A DNA stretch of 64,000 bases, from assembly GCF_013403975.1 (NCBI RefSeq), contig NZ_JABFDH010000001.1, forward strand, positions 248,001 to 312,000, read 5' to 3'. Of this stretch, positions 26,048 through 35,628 are shown one piece after another (position 1 is the first letter of the stretch; each line of letters starts with the position of its first letter). The notes under the pieces were generated by a model, which was given only the letters and a program-made list of their open reading frames with translations, ran no database searches and was not told the DNA's origin. The translations under genes and the position numbers were made by a program. This DNA is from Winogradskyella ursingii. GTDB lineage: Bacteria > Bacteroidota > Bacteroidia > Flavobacteriales > Flavobacteriaceae.

Positions 26048-29000
26048 ATGCTGAATAAGAGCATTAAATTTCTCATAGAAAACAAACTTGTTGCCGTTCT
26101 ACTACTCGCCCTATTCGTGGGTTGGGGCGTGGTCAACGCACCTTTTAATTGGGAAACGGGTTTTTTACCTACAGACCCTGTTGCCGTTGATGCCATTCCA
26201 GACATTGGCGAAAATCAACAAATTGTTTTTACAAAGTGGCAAGGTCGCTCGCCACAGGATATTGAAGACCAAATCACATATCCGCTTACCACTTCCCTTC
26301 TGGGCATACCAGGCGTGAAAACTATTCGTAGTTCTTCTATGTTTGGATTTTCCAGCATCTATATCATTTTTGAAGAAGACATTGAGTTTTACTGGTCGCG
26401 CAGTCGCATACTGGAAAAACTGAACTCACTTCCTGCAAACCTCTTGCCCGATGGTGTCAATCCGTCTCTTGGGCCAGATGCCACGGGCCTCGGACAGATA
26501 TTTTGGTACACGCTGGAAGGTCGTGATAAAGATGGCAACGTAACTGGTGGTTGGGATTTACAGGAATTGCGCAGCATTCAGGATTACTATGTAAAGTATG
26601 GATTATCCTCTGCAAGCGGTGTTTCTGAAGTGGCTTCCATAGGTGGGTATGTTCAGGAATACCAAGTGGATATTGACCCAGAAAAAATGCGCCAGTACAA
26701 TGTTAGTATGGGCGATGTGGTCAAAGCCGTGAAGCAGAGCAATCAAGACATAGGCGCACAAACCCTCGAAATCAACCAAGCTGAATATCTCGTGCGCGGA
26801 TTGGGCTACGTAAAGTCCATTTCAGATATCGAAGATGCCGTGGTAGATTCTGAAAACTTTACGTCTATCCGTATCAAAGACGTAGCAAACGTTCATCTGG
26901 GACCAGCGGCAAGACGTGGTATTCTCGATAAGGAAGGTGCCGAAGTTGTAGGTGGTGTTGTAGTCGCTCGCTATGGTGCAAATCCGCTGGAAGTCATCAA
27001 TAATGTCAAAGCACAAATCGCCGAAATAAGCTCTGGACTTCCAACAAAAATTTTATCAGATGGTCGCACCACACAAGTAACCATCGTGCCATTTTACGAC
27101 CGTACCGAACTCATACAAGAAACGCTGGGCACGCTCAACGAAGCACTCACGCTGGAAATTCTCATAACCATTCTCGTCATCATCATAATGGTATTCAACC
27201 TTCGTGCGTCTATACTTATTTCAGGATTATTGCCCGTAGCTGTTTTAATGGTGTTCATCACGATGAAGCTCTTTAATGTAGATGCCAACATTGTCGCATT
27301 ATCGGGTATCGCCATTGCCATAGGAACGATGGTCGACGTGGGCGTCATACTTGCTGAAAATATGATACGACACTTGGAAGATGAAAAGCTGCGCCTTAAT
27401 AAAAATGGTACCGAATACACCACAAACGAAATCATCTACAACGCAACTGCCGAAGTTTCTGGCGCTATCCTAACAGCAGTTTTAACAACAATAATCAGTT
27501 TCCTGCCCGTATTTACAATGATAGGTGCCGAAGGAAAACTGTTCCGCCCGCTTGCTTTTACCAAAACAATGGCACTCACGGCATCACTCATCATTGCGTT
27601 ATTTCTCATTCCACCCATCGCGGCATTCCTGTTCCGCAAGACGAGTGTGCGGGAACGTACACAGTATGTCATCAATGGCTTACTTGTTTTATTGGGAATT
27701 ATCGCCATCGTTTACGGTTTTTGGTTAGGACTAATTCTTATCGCCTTTGCCGCAACATCATTTTTAAGGATGCGAGGTACGCTTTCGCTAAAGCGCAAAA
27801 ACCTGCTTGACATCATCATTTCATCGGTTGCCATCGTATTCCTTCTGGCAGAATACTGGCGACCATTAGGTTTCGACCGAAGCATTGTGATGAACCTGGT
27901 ATTTGTTTCCATCATCTGTTTTGGACTTCTTGGTGTGTTTTCGATTTTCAGGATATACTATGAGCGTATTTTGAAATGGGCACTTCAGAATAGGTATCTG
28001 TTCTTAATCGTTCCGGCTACGGTACTCACGCTGGGTATCATTATAATGCGGAATACGGGCAAAGAGTTTATGCCAGCGCTCAATGAAGGTTCATTCCTAT
28101 TGATGCCCACATCCTTACCGCACGCAGGTGTTGAAGAAAACAAGCGTGTGCTGCAACAGCTCGATATGGCGGTGGCAAGCATCCCAGAGATTGAAACTGT
28201 GGTGGGAAAGGCTGGAAGAACGGAAAGCGCACTCGACCCAGCACCACTCTCAATGTATGAAAATGTTATTCAGTATAAATCTGAATATATGCGGAATAGT
28301 TCTGGCGAGCGACAACGCTATAAGGTCAATGACGATGGGTTATTTGTACTGAAGAATAACAAATTCATTATCAACCCAAATTACGAGGTAGATGAGGATG
28401 CCAATTATGACGAAGCCTCACTCAAAACCACTGCCACACGGGAAGATTTGATTGAAGATGAAAACGGCGAATACTACCGAAACTGGCGACCAGACATTCA
28501 AAGTCCAGATGATATTTGGAACGAAATTGTGCGAGTAACCAAGTTGCCAGGCGTTACATCTGCACCCAAGTTGCAACCCATCGAAACACGATTGGTTATG
28601 CTACAAACAGGAATGCGAGCACCTATGGGCATCAAGGTAAAAGGGCCTGATTTAAAATCCATAGAAAACTTCGGACTGGAATTGGAAGACATTTTAAAAC
28701 AAGCCGAAGGCGTTAAGGAACAAGCTGTTTTTGCAGACCGTATCGTGGGCAAACCCTACTTGCTCATCGATATTAAGCGAGACCAATTGGCTCGATATGG
28801 CATATCCATTATGGATGTACAGGAAATCCTGCAAGTGGCCGTGGGCGGGATGCCACTTACGCAAACTGTGGAAGGTCGTGAACGCTATGCCGTGCGTGTG
28901 CGCTATCCACGAGAATTACGGGCAAATCCAGACGACTTGCGTAATATCTATGTTCCCGTTGAGAAAGGAAGTCCTGTACCGCTGGGCGAATTGGTTGAAA

Positions 29001-29800
29001 TTCGATACGAACAAGGACCACAGGTCATTAAAAGTGAAGACACTTTTCTTATTGGCTACGTGCTGTTTGACAAACTCGATGGCTTTGCCGAAGTGGATGT
29101 GGTAGAAAATGCCCAAGCCTTGATTCAAGAAAATATTGATAACGGTTCGCTGGTCGTACCACAAGGTGTTAGCTATCGCTTTACGGGTACTTATGAAAAT
29201 CAGTTGCGGGCAGAGAAAACCTTATCGGTTGTCGTACCACTCTGTTTGCTGGTTATTTTCTTGATTTTGTATTTCCAATTTAGGTCGGTTTCTACATCGC
29301 TTATGGTGTTTACCGCCATTGCCGTAGCCTTTGCAGGTGGTTTCATAATGATTTGGTTGTATGGGCAAGATTGGTTTTTCAACTTCAGCTTTTTCGGCGA
29401 AAATCTGCGGGACTTGTTCAATATGAAAACCATCAATTTAAGTGTGGCCGTTTGGGTAGGTTTTATTGCCCTTTTCGGTATCGCAACGGATGATGGTGTA
29501 GTAATGGCCACCTATTTAGACCAATCTTTTAAAAGCAACGAGCCAGACAACCAAAAAGGCATACGACTCGCCACTTTGGAAGCCGCAGGTAAACGTATTC
29601 GTCCGTGTTTGATGACAACCGTAACCACAGTTTTGGCACTACTACCAGTACTCACATCTACAGGAAAAGGAAGCGATATAATGATACCGATGGCGATTCC
29701 CATTTTTGGCGGAATGATAATCGATGTCACGTCCTATTTCCTACTGCCAGTCCTATATAGCTGGAAAAAGGAATACCAACTTAAAAAAGCAAACAGATGA
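26048..29800 (+). CDS. cusA: CusA/CzcA-type heavy-metal RND efflux pump
   Basis: 1250 residues; E. coli CusA has about 1050. The N-terminal signature VDAIPDIGENQQIVFTKW, the proton-relay helix GTMVDVGVILAENMI (Asp as in CusA), the periplasmic METs region VMLQTGMRAPMGIKV and LLMPTSLPHAG, and the C-terminal ATDDGVV helix all fit the copper/silver HME group. Two inserts enlarge it: about 90 residues with three extra hydrophobic helices after LFRKTSV (near 535-625) and about 80 polar residues near 745-825. It exports metal from periplasm or cytosol across the outer membrane with an adaptor and a TolC protein. It overlaps the TolC gene by four bases. Confidence 0.93.
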   Translation: MLNKSIKFLIENKLVAVLLLALFVGWGVVNAPFNWETGFLPTDPVAVDAIPDIGENQQIVFTKWQGRSPQDIEDQITYPLTTSLLGIPGVKTIRSSSMFGFSSIYIIFEEDIEFYWSRSRILEKLNSLPANLLPDGVNPSLGPDATGLGQIFWYTLEGRDKDGNVTGGWDLQELRSIQDYYVKYGLSSASGVSEVASIGGYVQEYQVDIDPEKMRQYNVSMGDVVKAVKQSNQDIGAQTLEINQAEYLVRGLGYVKSISDIEDAVVDSENFTSIRIKDVANVHLGPAARRGILDKEGAEVVGGVVVARYGANPLEVINNVKAQIAEISSGLPTKILSDGRTTQVTIVPFYDRTELIQETLGTLNEALTLEILITILVIIIMVFNLRASILISGLLPVAVLMVFITMKLFNVDANIVALSGIAIAIGTMVDVGVILAENMIRHLEDEKLRLNKNGTEYTTNEIIYNATAEVSGAILTAVLTTIISFLPVFTMIGAEGKLFRPLAFTKTMALTASLIIALFLIPPIAAFLFRKTSVRERTQYVINGLLVLLGIIAIVYGFWLGLILIAFAATSFLRMRGTLSLKRKNLLDIIISSVAIVFLLAEYWRPLGFDRSIVMNLVFVSIICFGLLGVFSIFRIYYERILKWALQNRYLFLIVPATVLTLGIIIMRNTGKEFMPALNEGSFLLMPTSLPHAGVEENKRVLQQLDMAVASIPEIETVVGKAGRTESALDPAPLSMYENVIQYKSEYMRNSSGERQRYKVNDDGLFVLKNNKFIINPNYEVDEDANYDEASLKTTATREDLIEDENGEYYRNWRPDIQSPDDIWNEIVRVTKLPGVTSAPKLQPIETRLVMLQTGMRAPMGIKVKGPDLKSIENFGLELEDILKQAEGVKEQAVFADRIVGKPYLLIDIKRDQLARYGISIMDVQEILQVAVGGMPLTQTVEGRERYAVRVRYPRELRANPDDLRNIYVPVEKGSPVPLGELVEIRYEQGPQVIKSEDTFLIGYVLFDKLDGFAEVDVVENAQALIQENIDNGSLVVPQGVSYRFTGTYENQLRAEKTLSVVVPLCLLVIFLILYFQFRSVSTSLMVFTAIAVAFAGGFIMIWLYGQDWFFNFSFFGENLRDLFNMKTINLSVAVWVGFIALFGIATDDGVVMATYLDQSFKSNEPDNQKGIRLATLEAAGKRIRPCLMTTVTTVLALLPVLTSTGKGSDIMIPMAIPIFGGMIIDVTSYFLLPVLYSWKKEYQLKKANR

Positions 29801-31014
29801 AAAAATTAAAATATATACTGGTGTTTTTGTTTGTTTCCGCTTTCGCGAAAGCACAACAATTACAATCCTACATTCAGGAAGCTGAGGCCAACAATCCAGA
29901 AATTCAAGCCTTTGAATTGCGATACAACATCGCCGAAGAAAAGGTAAACGAAGCCAACTGGATTCCCAATACCGAAGTAAGTGCCGGCTATTTTGTGAGC
30001 GAGCCTGAAACCAGAGTGGGCGCACAACGTGCACGAATTGGTGTAAAACAAATGTTGCCGTGGTTCGGCACTATCACGGCTCGTGAAAATTACGCAACAG
30101 CAATGGCAGATGCCGAATATGTGGAAATCACGATTGCAAAGCGCAAGCTCGCACTTTCGGTCGCACAATCGTATTATCGACTTTATGCTATAAGAGCCAA
30201 ACAAGAAGTGTTGGACGAAAATATTCAGCTACTGGAAACCTACGAACAACTTGCACTCACATCTGTAGAAGTGGGCAAAGCGAGTGCCGTAGATGTATTG
30301 CGACTTCAAATACGGCAAAATGAATTACAACAACAAAAGGAAGTGCTGGAAGAAGAATTTACAGCAGAACAAACGGCTTTCAACAACTTGCTCAACCGTG
30401 ATGCAATAATGACGGTTGACGTCGTTCCAGAAATGGAAATTCCACAGGAAGACCCATTTTACAAAAATGAAGCGTTAGCACTCAATCCCGAACTGCTCAA
30501 ATATGACAAGCTCTACGAATCGGTAGCACAATCTGAACTGCTCAACCAGCGCGAGAGTTTACCAATGATTGGTTTTGGTTTAGACTACTTGCCCGTAACA
30601 GAACGTAGCGACGTCAACTTCAGCGATAATGGGAAAGATGTATTGATGCCTATGGTATCGGTTTCCATACCCATTTTCAACAACCGTTACAAATCCATTT
30701 CAAGACAGAACGAGTTGCGACAGCAAGAAATAGAGACCCAAAAGGAACAGCGATTGAATGTGCTGGAATCCGCTTTCGCGAAAGCGCAATCACAACGCAA
30801 CCAAGCACGCATCGCATACAACACACAAGAGCGCAACCTAAAACAAGCCCAAGATGCCGAAGAAATTCTGGTAAAAAATTATGAAACTGGCACTATCGAT
30901 TTTAATGATGTGCTGGACATTCAGGAATTGCAGTTGAAGTTTCAAATGAATCAAATCGAGTCGGTGCAAATGTACTACGTGCAATCGGCCATTATTAACT
31001 ATTTAATCAATTAA
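29797..31014 (+). CDS. cusC: TolC-family outer-membrane channel (CusC-like)
   Basis: 405 residues. Signal peptide ending AKAQ, then two outer-membrane efflux protein repeats rich in long helices (LALSVAQSYYRLYAIRAKQEV; SQRNQARIAYNTQERNLKQAQ). There is no lipobox, unlike E. coli CusC. It forms the exit duct of a tripartite pump. Coupled to cusA by an ATGA overlap. Two copies of the palindrome CTTTCGCGAAAG lie inside it. Confidence 0.92.
   Translation: MKKLKYILVFLFVSAFAKAQQLQSYIQEAEANNPEIQAFELRYNIAEEKVNEANWIPNTEVSAGYFVSEPETRVGAQRARIGVKQMLPWFGTITARENYATAMADAEYVEITIAKRKLALSVAQSYYRLYAIRAKQEVLDENIQLLETYEQLALTSVEVGKASAVDVLRLQIRQNELQQQKEVLEEEFTAEQTAFNNLLNRDAIMTVDVVPEMEIPQEDPFYKNEALALNPELLKYDKLYESVAQSELLNQRESLPMIGFGLDYLPVTERSDVNFSDNGKDVLMPMVSVSIPIFNNRYKSISRQNELRQQEIETQKEQRLNVLESAFAKAQSQRNQARIAYNTQERNLKQAQDAEEILVKNYETGTIDFNDVLDIQELQLKFQMNQIESVQMYYVQSAIINYLIN
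30771..30786. repeat. Iterated palindrome CGCTTTCGCGAAAGCG
   Basis: A perfect 16-base palindrome. Further copies, all inside genes of the island: 29839-29852 (14 bases), 42929-42944 (perfect), 47141-47152 (12 bases), and one-mismatch forms at 27780-27795 and 62615-62630. They fall in different reading frames (encoding AFAKA, RFRES, SLKR), so protein sequence does not explain them. Confidence 0.8.
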
Positions 31015-31016
31015 TT

Positions 31017-31583
31017 ATGGTCAATGATTTTTACATAAAGAATATGGTATGTGATAGATGTATCAAGGTTTTAAGGGATGAACTGGATAAGCAAAATATC
31101 GAATTGTTACAAATCGAATTAGGCCGTTTGCGTCTCAATATCGAGAGCGATGATGAAATCCAAAAATTGGAAACGTTGCTCGAAAACAATGGTTTTTCCC
31201 TTATAGATAGTACCGAAGAAAAACTCACAGAGCAGGTTAAGGTAGAACTGATTAAAGCATTACAAAAATTGCCTTTAGAACTAAACGAGAAATTATCCGT
31301 GCATTTAGCAGAAGCATTGGGTCAAGAATACTCAAAAATCAGTAAGGTATTCTCTTTTACTGAAGGAATTACCATTGAAAAGTATTTCATCAAATTGAAA
31401 ATTGAAAAGGTGAAAGAATTGATTCAAGGCAAGGAACTCAACTTTACCGAAATGGGACAACTTCTGGGTTATAGCCATATTAATCATTTGAGCAGTCAAT
31501 TTAAAAATGAAACGGGAATGAGCTTGACAGCCTATAAATCCCAACAGAAAAATTTTAGGAATTCATTGGACAAAATTATGTAG
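31017..31583 (+). CDS. HMA-like domain fused to AraC-type regulator
   Basis: 188 residues. Residues 1-65 resemble a heavy-metal-associated domain with CxxC (NMVCDRCIKVL), while residues 105-180 carry an AraC-family DNA-binding domain (LKIEKVKELIQGKELNFTEMG, then LGYSHINHLSSQFKNETGMSLTAY). AraC regulators usually sense sugars or stress; a metal-binding sensor on the front would make this a direct copper(I) sensor for the surrounding efflux and oxidase genes. It starts two bases after cusC, before the multicopper oxidase. Confidence 0.8.
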   Translation: MVNDFYIKNMVCDRCIKVLRDELDKQNIELLQIELGRLRLNIESDDEIQKLETLLENNGFSLIDSTEEKLTEQVKVELIKALQKLPLELNEKLSVHLAEALGQEYSKISKVFSFTEGITIEKYFIKLKIEKVKELIQGKELNFTEMGQLLGYSHINHLSSQFKNETGMSLTAYKSQQKNFRNSLDKIM

Positions 31584-31653
31584 ATAACAACCATAATTAT
31601 GACACAAGCAGTTGATTTACAACAGTAATTTTATTAAAATAAAATTAAGAACT

Positions 31654-34047
31654 ATGAAAATAACAAACATAATCAATACAACACTTCTATTGTTCCTTAC
31701 CTCGGTTACATTTGGCCAAGTCGGAACAAACGGTGATGACCGTAAAGAAGAAGGACGACCTGTAAAAGAGTACAATCTTACCTTGGAACAAAAGGAAATG
31801 ACCCTTGGAGGCGTAACGGCCAATGGAATGACTATAAATGGCAGCATTCCTGGCCCTACATTAGAATTTAATGAAGGAGACCTTGCCATAATCAATGTGA
31901 CCAATAAAATGGACGAAGAAACTTCAGTGCATTGGCACGGTTTAATCCTTCCAAATTTCTATGACGGTGTGCCTTATTTAACTACGCCGCCAATTGAACC
32001 TGGCACAACTTTTCAGTATAGAATTCCTATTAATCAATCCGGCACCTATTGGTATCATTCACATACTTTATTACAGGAACAAAAGGGAGTTTATGGCTCT
32101 ATTATCATTCATCCAAAAGAAAAGACATTGGATTATGATAAAGATTTGGTTGTGGTACTTTCTGATTGGACCAATGAAAAACCTATGAATGTGCTACGCA
32201 ACCTCAAAAGGGCTAACGAATGGTATCAGGTAAAAAAGGGTACATCAGTGCCCTTAAGTAGAGTCATCAAAGAGGGCGCATTGGGAGCCCAATTCAAATT
32301 CTGGCGAGACCGTATGGAGGGAGCAGACATAACAGATATTTACTACCCTGCTTTTTTATCCAATGGAAAAAGAGTAGCAGAATACCCAAAGTTTAAAGCA
32401 GGAGAAAAAATCAGGCTTCGCTTTATAAATGCATCGGCTTCATCCTATTATTGGGTGGATTTTGGAGGGGGTAATCCAATGATAGTTTCAGGTGATGGTG
32501 TGGATGTAGAGCCCGTACATAAAAGCCGATTTCTTTTTGCAGTGGCAGAGACCTATGATGTTATTGTTACTATTCCGGAAGGGACTTTAGAAATTACCGC
32601 CACGGCACAGGATGGTTCTGGCAATACTTCAATCCGTTTGGGAAATGGAAAACTTTTTCCGGCAACGGTAATAGATAGGCCAGACAAAGTAGCAATGATG
32701 AAGCAAATGGCAAAAATGGATATGAAAATGGGTGCACCTGCATTGGTGGGAAACAGAAAGAAAAAAACACCGGAGTTTTTGATGCAGAAATATGGAATGA
32801 AGATGGATATGAAAGATGGGCAGATGAAAATGAACAATAATATGTCAATGGATGAAGGTACAATGAAGAAGCAAATGGAAATGAAAGATGACAAAATGGA
32901 TATGGACAATACAATGGAGATGAAAAAGGACTCTATGCCAATGAGCCATACCGAAGCATCGAGCAAAATGAAAGACCATATGAATCACGATATGTCCAAG
33001 ATGCAAAAAGACAGTGCCACTTTTGATTACAGTACTCGTAAAACCTATTTTAACTATGATTTCTTAAAGGCAAAGGAAGAAACCACTTATAAGAAAGACA
33101 TACCGGTAAATGATATTCTGCTCAACCTAACAGGAAATATGCAGCGCTATGTATGGAGTATGAATGGCGTACCACTTTCTGAAACCGATAAAATCAAAAT
33201 AAAAGGAGGAGAAGTAACAAGAATCACACTAAATAACATAACAATGATGCACCACCCAATGCATTTGCACGGGCATTTCTTTAGGGTAATCAATGAAAAC
33301 GGGGAGCGTTCGCCCTTAAAACATACGGTCAATGTGCCACCGATGCAAAAAGTGGTCATTGAATTCTATAACGAAGAGTATGGTGATTGGTTCTTTCACT
33401 GTCACATATTGTATCATTTAATGAGTGGTATGAACCGTATATTTAGTTATGATACACCACGAGATGAACGGATGGAGGAATTTCCGGTTGAAAAGCTTAT
33501 ACACGAGACTGACCTCTATTATTCTTGGGGGGCTGCACGCGTAGGATCAAACTTTAACGAGCTGTTTTTGATGTCGAGCAACATCCGTAACGAATTTGGA
33601 CTGCGCGCCGAGTTTGATTATGACCAAAATGCCGAGATAGAAGTAAATTATAATCGATACCTCAATGATTGGGTACGCGTATATGCAGGGGTAAATACCG
33701 AAACTTCTACACCAGATTCTTACGATACATTTAATACCGTTGGACTGGTCGGGGTTAAATACTTTACGCCTTACAGATTTAATGTAGATGTGAGTATGGA
33801 CCATCAATTACGCCCAAGGATACGGCTGGATAGAGAGTTGTTGATTTTTCCAAGAATATTTTTAGAAGGAGAGTATGAGTACAGAGCGGATTTTGGTTGG
33901 GTCAATGATTTGGAAAATAATAAATCTTTTGAAAGCGAAACCCAATGGTTGGTAGGGCTCGCATACATCGTTTCCAGAAATTTTTCAATACAAGGAAATT
34001 ACAATAATCGTTATGGCTGGGGAGGCGGCCTTTTAGTCAGATTTTAA
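31654..34047 (+). CDS. copA: Multicopper oxidase with Met-rich insert and CopB-like barrel
   Basis: 797 residues from the ATG at 31654, which is followed by a signal peptide (TFGQ end). The CopA-type oxidase has its ligands in SVHWHGLILP (about residue 92), YWYHSHT (about 132), HHPMHLHGHFF and WFFHCHILYHLMSGM (about 580). A Met/Asp/Lys-rich insert spans about 345-445. After about residue 605 the chain continues with strands (VNYNRYLNDWVRVYAGVN, FNVDVSMDHQLRPRI, NYNNRYGWGGGLLVRF) that match the CopB outer-membrane domain, so this is a CopA-CopB fusion. It would oxidise Cu(I) to Cu(II) in the periplasm while anchored in the outer membrane. Confidence 0.88.
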   Translation: MKITNIINTTLLLFLTSVTFGQVGTNGDDRKEEGRPVKEYNLTLEQKEMTLGGVTANGMTINGSIPGPTLEFNEGDLAIINVTNKMDEETSVHWHGLILPNFYDGVPYLTTPPIEPGTTFQYRIPINQSGTYWYHSHTLLQEQKGVYGSIIIHPKEKTLDYDKDLVVVLSDWTNEKPMNVLRNLKRANEWYQVKKGTSVPLSRVIKEGALGAQFKFWRDRMEGADITDIYYPAFLSNGKRVAEYPKFKAGEKIRLRFINASASSYYWVDFGGGNPMIVSGDGVDVEPVHKSRFLFAVAETYDVIVTIPEGTLEITATAQDGSGNTSIRLGNGKLFPATVIDRPDKVAMMKQMAKMDMKMGAPALVGNRKKKTPEFLMQKYGMKMDMKDGQMKMNNNMSMDEGTMKKQMEMKDDKMDMDNTMEMKKDSMPMSHTEASSKMKDHMNHDMSKMQKDSATFDYSTRKTYFNYDFLKAKEETTYKKDIPVNDILLNLTGNMQRYVWSMNGVPLSETDKIKIKGGEVTRITLNNITMMHHPMHLHGHFFRVINENGERSPLKHTVNVPPMQKVVIEFYNEEYGDWFFHCHILYHLMSGMNRIFSYDTPRDERMEEFPVEKLIHETDLYYSWGAARVGSNFNELFLMSSNIRNEFGLRAEFDYDQNAEIEVNYNRYLNDWVRVYAGVNTETSTPDSYDTFNTVGLVGVKYFTPYRFNVDVSMDHQLRPRIRLDRELLIFPRIFLEGEYEYRADFGWVNDLENNKSFESETQWLVGLAYIVSRNFSIQGNYNNRYGWGGGLLVRF

Positions 34048-34050
34048 TAA

Positions 34051-35376
34051 ATGGCACAATACAAGAAAAATAGTTTGAGTTTAACCGGAGCGGTGTCGCT
34101 TGGTACTGGTGTAATGATAGGTGCAGGAATATTTGCCTTGTTAGGACAGGTAGCTGAGTTATCAGGGCAATGGTTTCCGTATGCTTTTCTTGTAGGTGCT
34201 ATCATTTCAGGATTTAGTGCATATACGTATGTGAAACTTTCCAATGCGTATCCATCTGCTGGCGGTATTGCTACCTATCTAAAAAAGATATATGGTAAGG
34301 GTGTGGTAACAGCTTCTGGAGCCTTGCTAATGGCATTTTCAATGGTGATTAATGAAAGTTTGGTAGCACGTACTTTTGGTTCGTACACGCTTCAATTATT
34401 CGATATAAATGACAATAGTGTTTGGGTGCCTATCCTTGGGGTAGTACTGTTAATCGTTGCGTTTTTAATCAATATTTCTGGAAACAATATCATTGGCAAA
34501 TCTTCCTTTGCAATGGCTATTTTAAAAATTGGAGGTATTGCAATTTTTGCCATTGGTGGATTATGGGCGGCAGGATTTTCATTTTCTGAAGTTGTCCCTT
34601 CAGAAAGTTTGACAGAATACCCTATTACCAATTATTTAGGAGCCTTGGCTCTTTCAATTTTAGCTTATAAGGGCTTTACTACAATCACAAATAGCGGTGA
34701 GGAAATCACCAATCCCAATAAAAATGTAGGACGTGCTATAATAATTTCACTTGTTATCTGTACCGTGGTATATCTACTTGTTGCATTCGCTGTTTCTTCT
34801 AATCTTACTATTGAAGAGATAATCAAAGCTAAGGACTATTCATTGGCCGAGGCATCAAGGCCTGCTTTCGGAAAGTACGGATTATGGTTCACTGTGGGTA
34901 TCGCTATCATAGCTACTATTTCAGGTGTGGTAGCAAGCATTTTTGCAGTGTCAAGGATGACTACAATGCTAACTCAGATGAATCTAATTCCCCATAAACA
35001 TTTTGGGTTACCTGGTAAGTTGCAAAAACATATGCTCATTTATACTGTGGTATTGGCGCTCACAATGACCATTCTTTTTGACCTTACAAGAATTGCATCA
35101 TTAGGTGCTATTTTCTATCTAATTATGGATGTAGGAATTCACTGGGGCGTACTTAAAAATATGAGAAAAGACATAAACGCCCGTGCCTCTATTCTATATA
35201 CAGCAATATTATTGGATTGTATTGTTTTGGCCGCATTCTTATGGATAAAGGCTTCTAGTGACCTATTGGTCGTAATTGTAGCCGCAATACTGATAGTATT
35301 GATTTTTTTAGGTGAAAAATGGTTCTTGAAAAATAAAAATGAAGAAAATCAAATGAAAATGAATGAGAAATTATGA
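34051..35376 (+). CDS. APC-superfamily amino-acid permease
   Basis: 441 residues with about twelve helices. The conserved N-terminal GTGVMIGAGIFALLG, the second-half GFTTITNSGEEITNPNKN, and the polar C-terminal tail (NKNEENQMKMNEKL) fit the amino acid-polyamine-organocation superfamily. It starts three bases after the oxidase gene, so it belongs to the copper operon. The substrate is unknown; a role in importing amines or amino acids that ligate copper is only a guess. Confidence 0.85.
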   Translation: MAQYKKNSLSLTGAVSLGTGVMIGAGIFALLGQVAELSGQWFPYAFLVGAIISGFSAYTYVKLSNAYPSAGGIATYLKKIYGKGVVTASGALLMAFSMVINESLVARTFGSYTLQLFDINDNSVWVPILGVVLLIVAFLINISGNNIIGKSSFAMAILKIGGIAIFAIGGLWAAGFSFSEVVPSESLTEYPITNYLGALALSILAYKGFTTITNSGEEITNPNKNVGRAIIISLVICTVVYLLVAFAVSSNLTIEEIIKAKDYSLAEASRPAFGKYGLWFTVGIAIIATISGVVASIFAVSRMTTMLTQMNLIPHKHFGLPGKLQKHMLIYTVVLALTMTILFDLTRIASLGAIFYLIMDVGIHWGVLKNMRKDINARASILYTAILLDCIVLAAFLWIKASSDLLVVIVAAILIVLIFLGEKWFLKNKNEENQMKMNEKL

Positions 35377-35427
35377 TTGATATCAAAGAATAAAAAAATA
35401 AATGTTTAACAAAAAAAGAATAAAATT

Positions 35428-35508
35428 ATGATGCTATTGTATTGGATAATTGGTATAGCCATTCTTGTATGGGTGATTTTTCTTATTTCTGGAAGAAGAA
35501 AAAAGTAA
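35428..35508 (+). CDS. Single-helix micropeptide
   Basis: 26 residues: a hydrophobic helix (MMLLYWIIGIAILVWVIFLI) ending in the basic tail SGRRKK. Size and layout resemble small membrane subunits such as CcoQ/YbgT-type peptides, but no family is certain. It lies in the 252-base gap between the permease and DUF302 genes; an A-rich stretch precedes the ATG. Confidence 0.5.
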   Translation: MMLLYWIIGIAILVWVIFLISGRRKK

Positions 35509-35628
35509 AACTTTGGTAGTTAAAGTTTTTAAAAATCTTACTTGAATTGTGAAATATACCAACTGAAAGTTCAAAGAAATTGAATAAAGAATTAAAAAAA
35601 CAAATACAGCTAATAAAACAGAAGAGTT

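Noticed and set aside
26048..29800. Many overlapping minus-strand frames inside cusA
   Set aside because: They are antisense shadows of a long conserved gene with low stop density; none has start context or family features.
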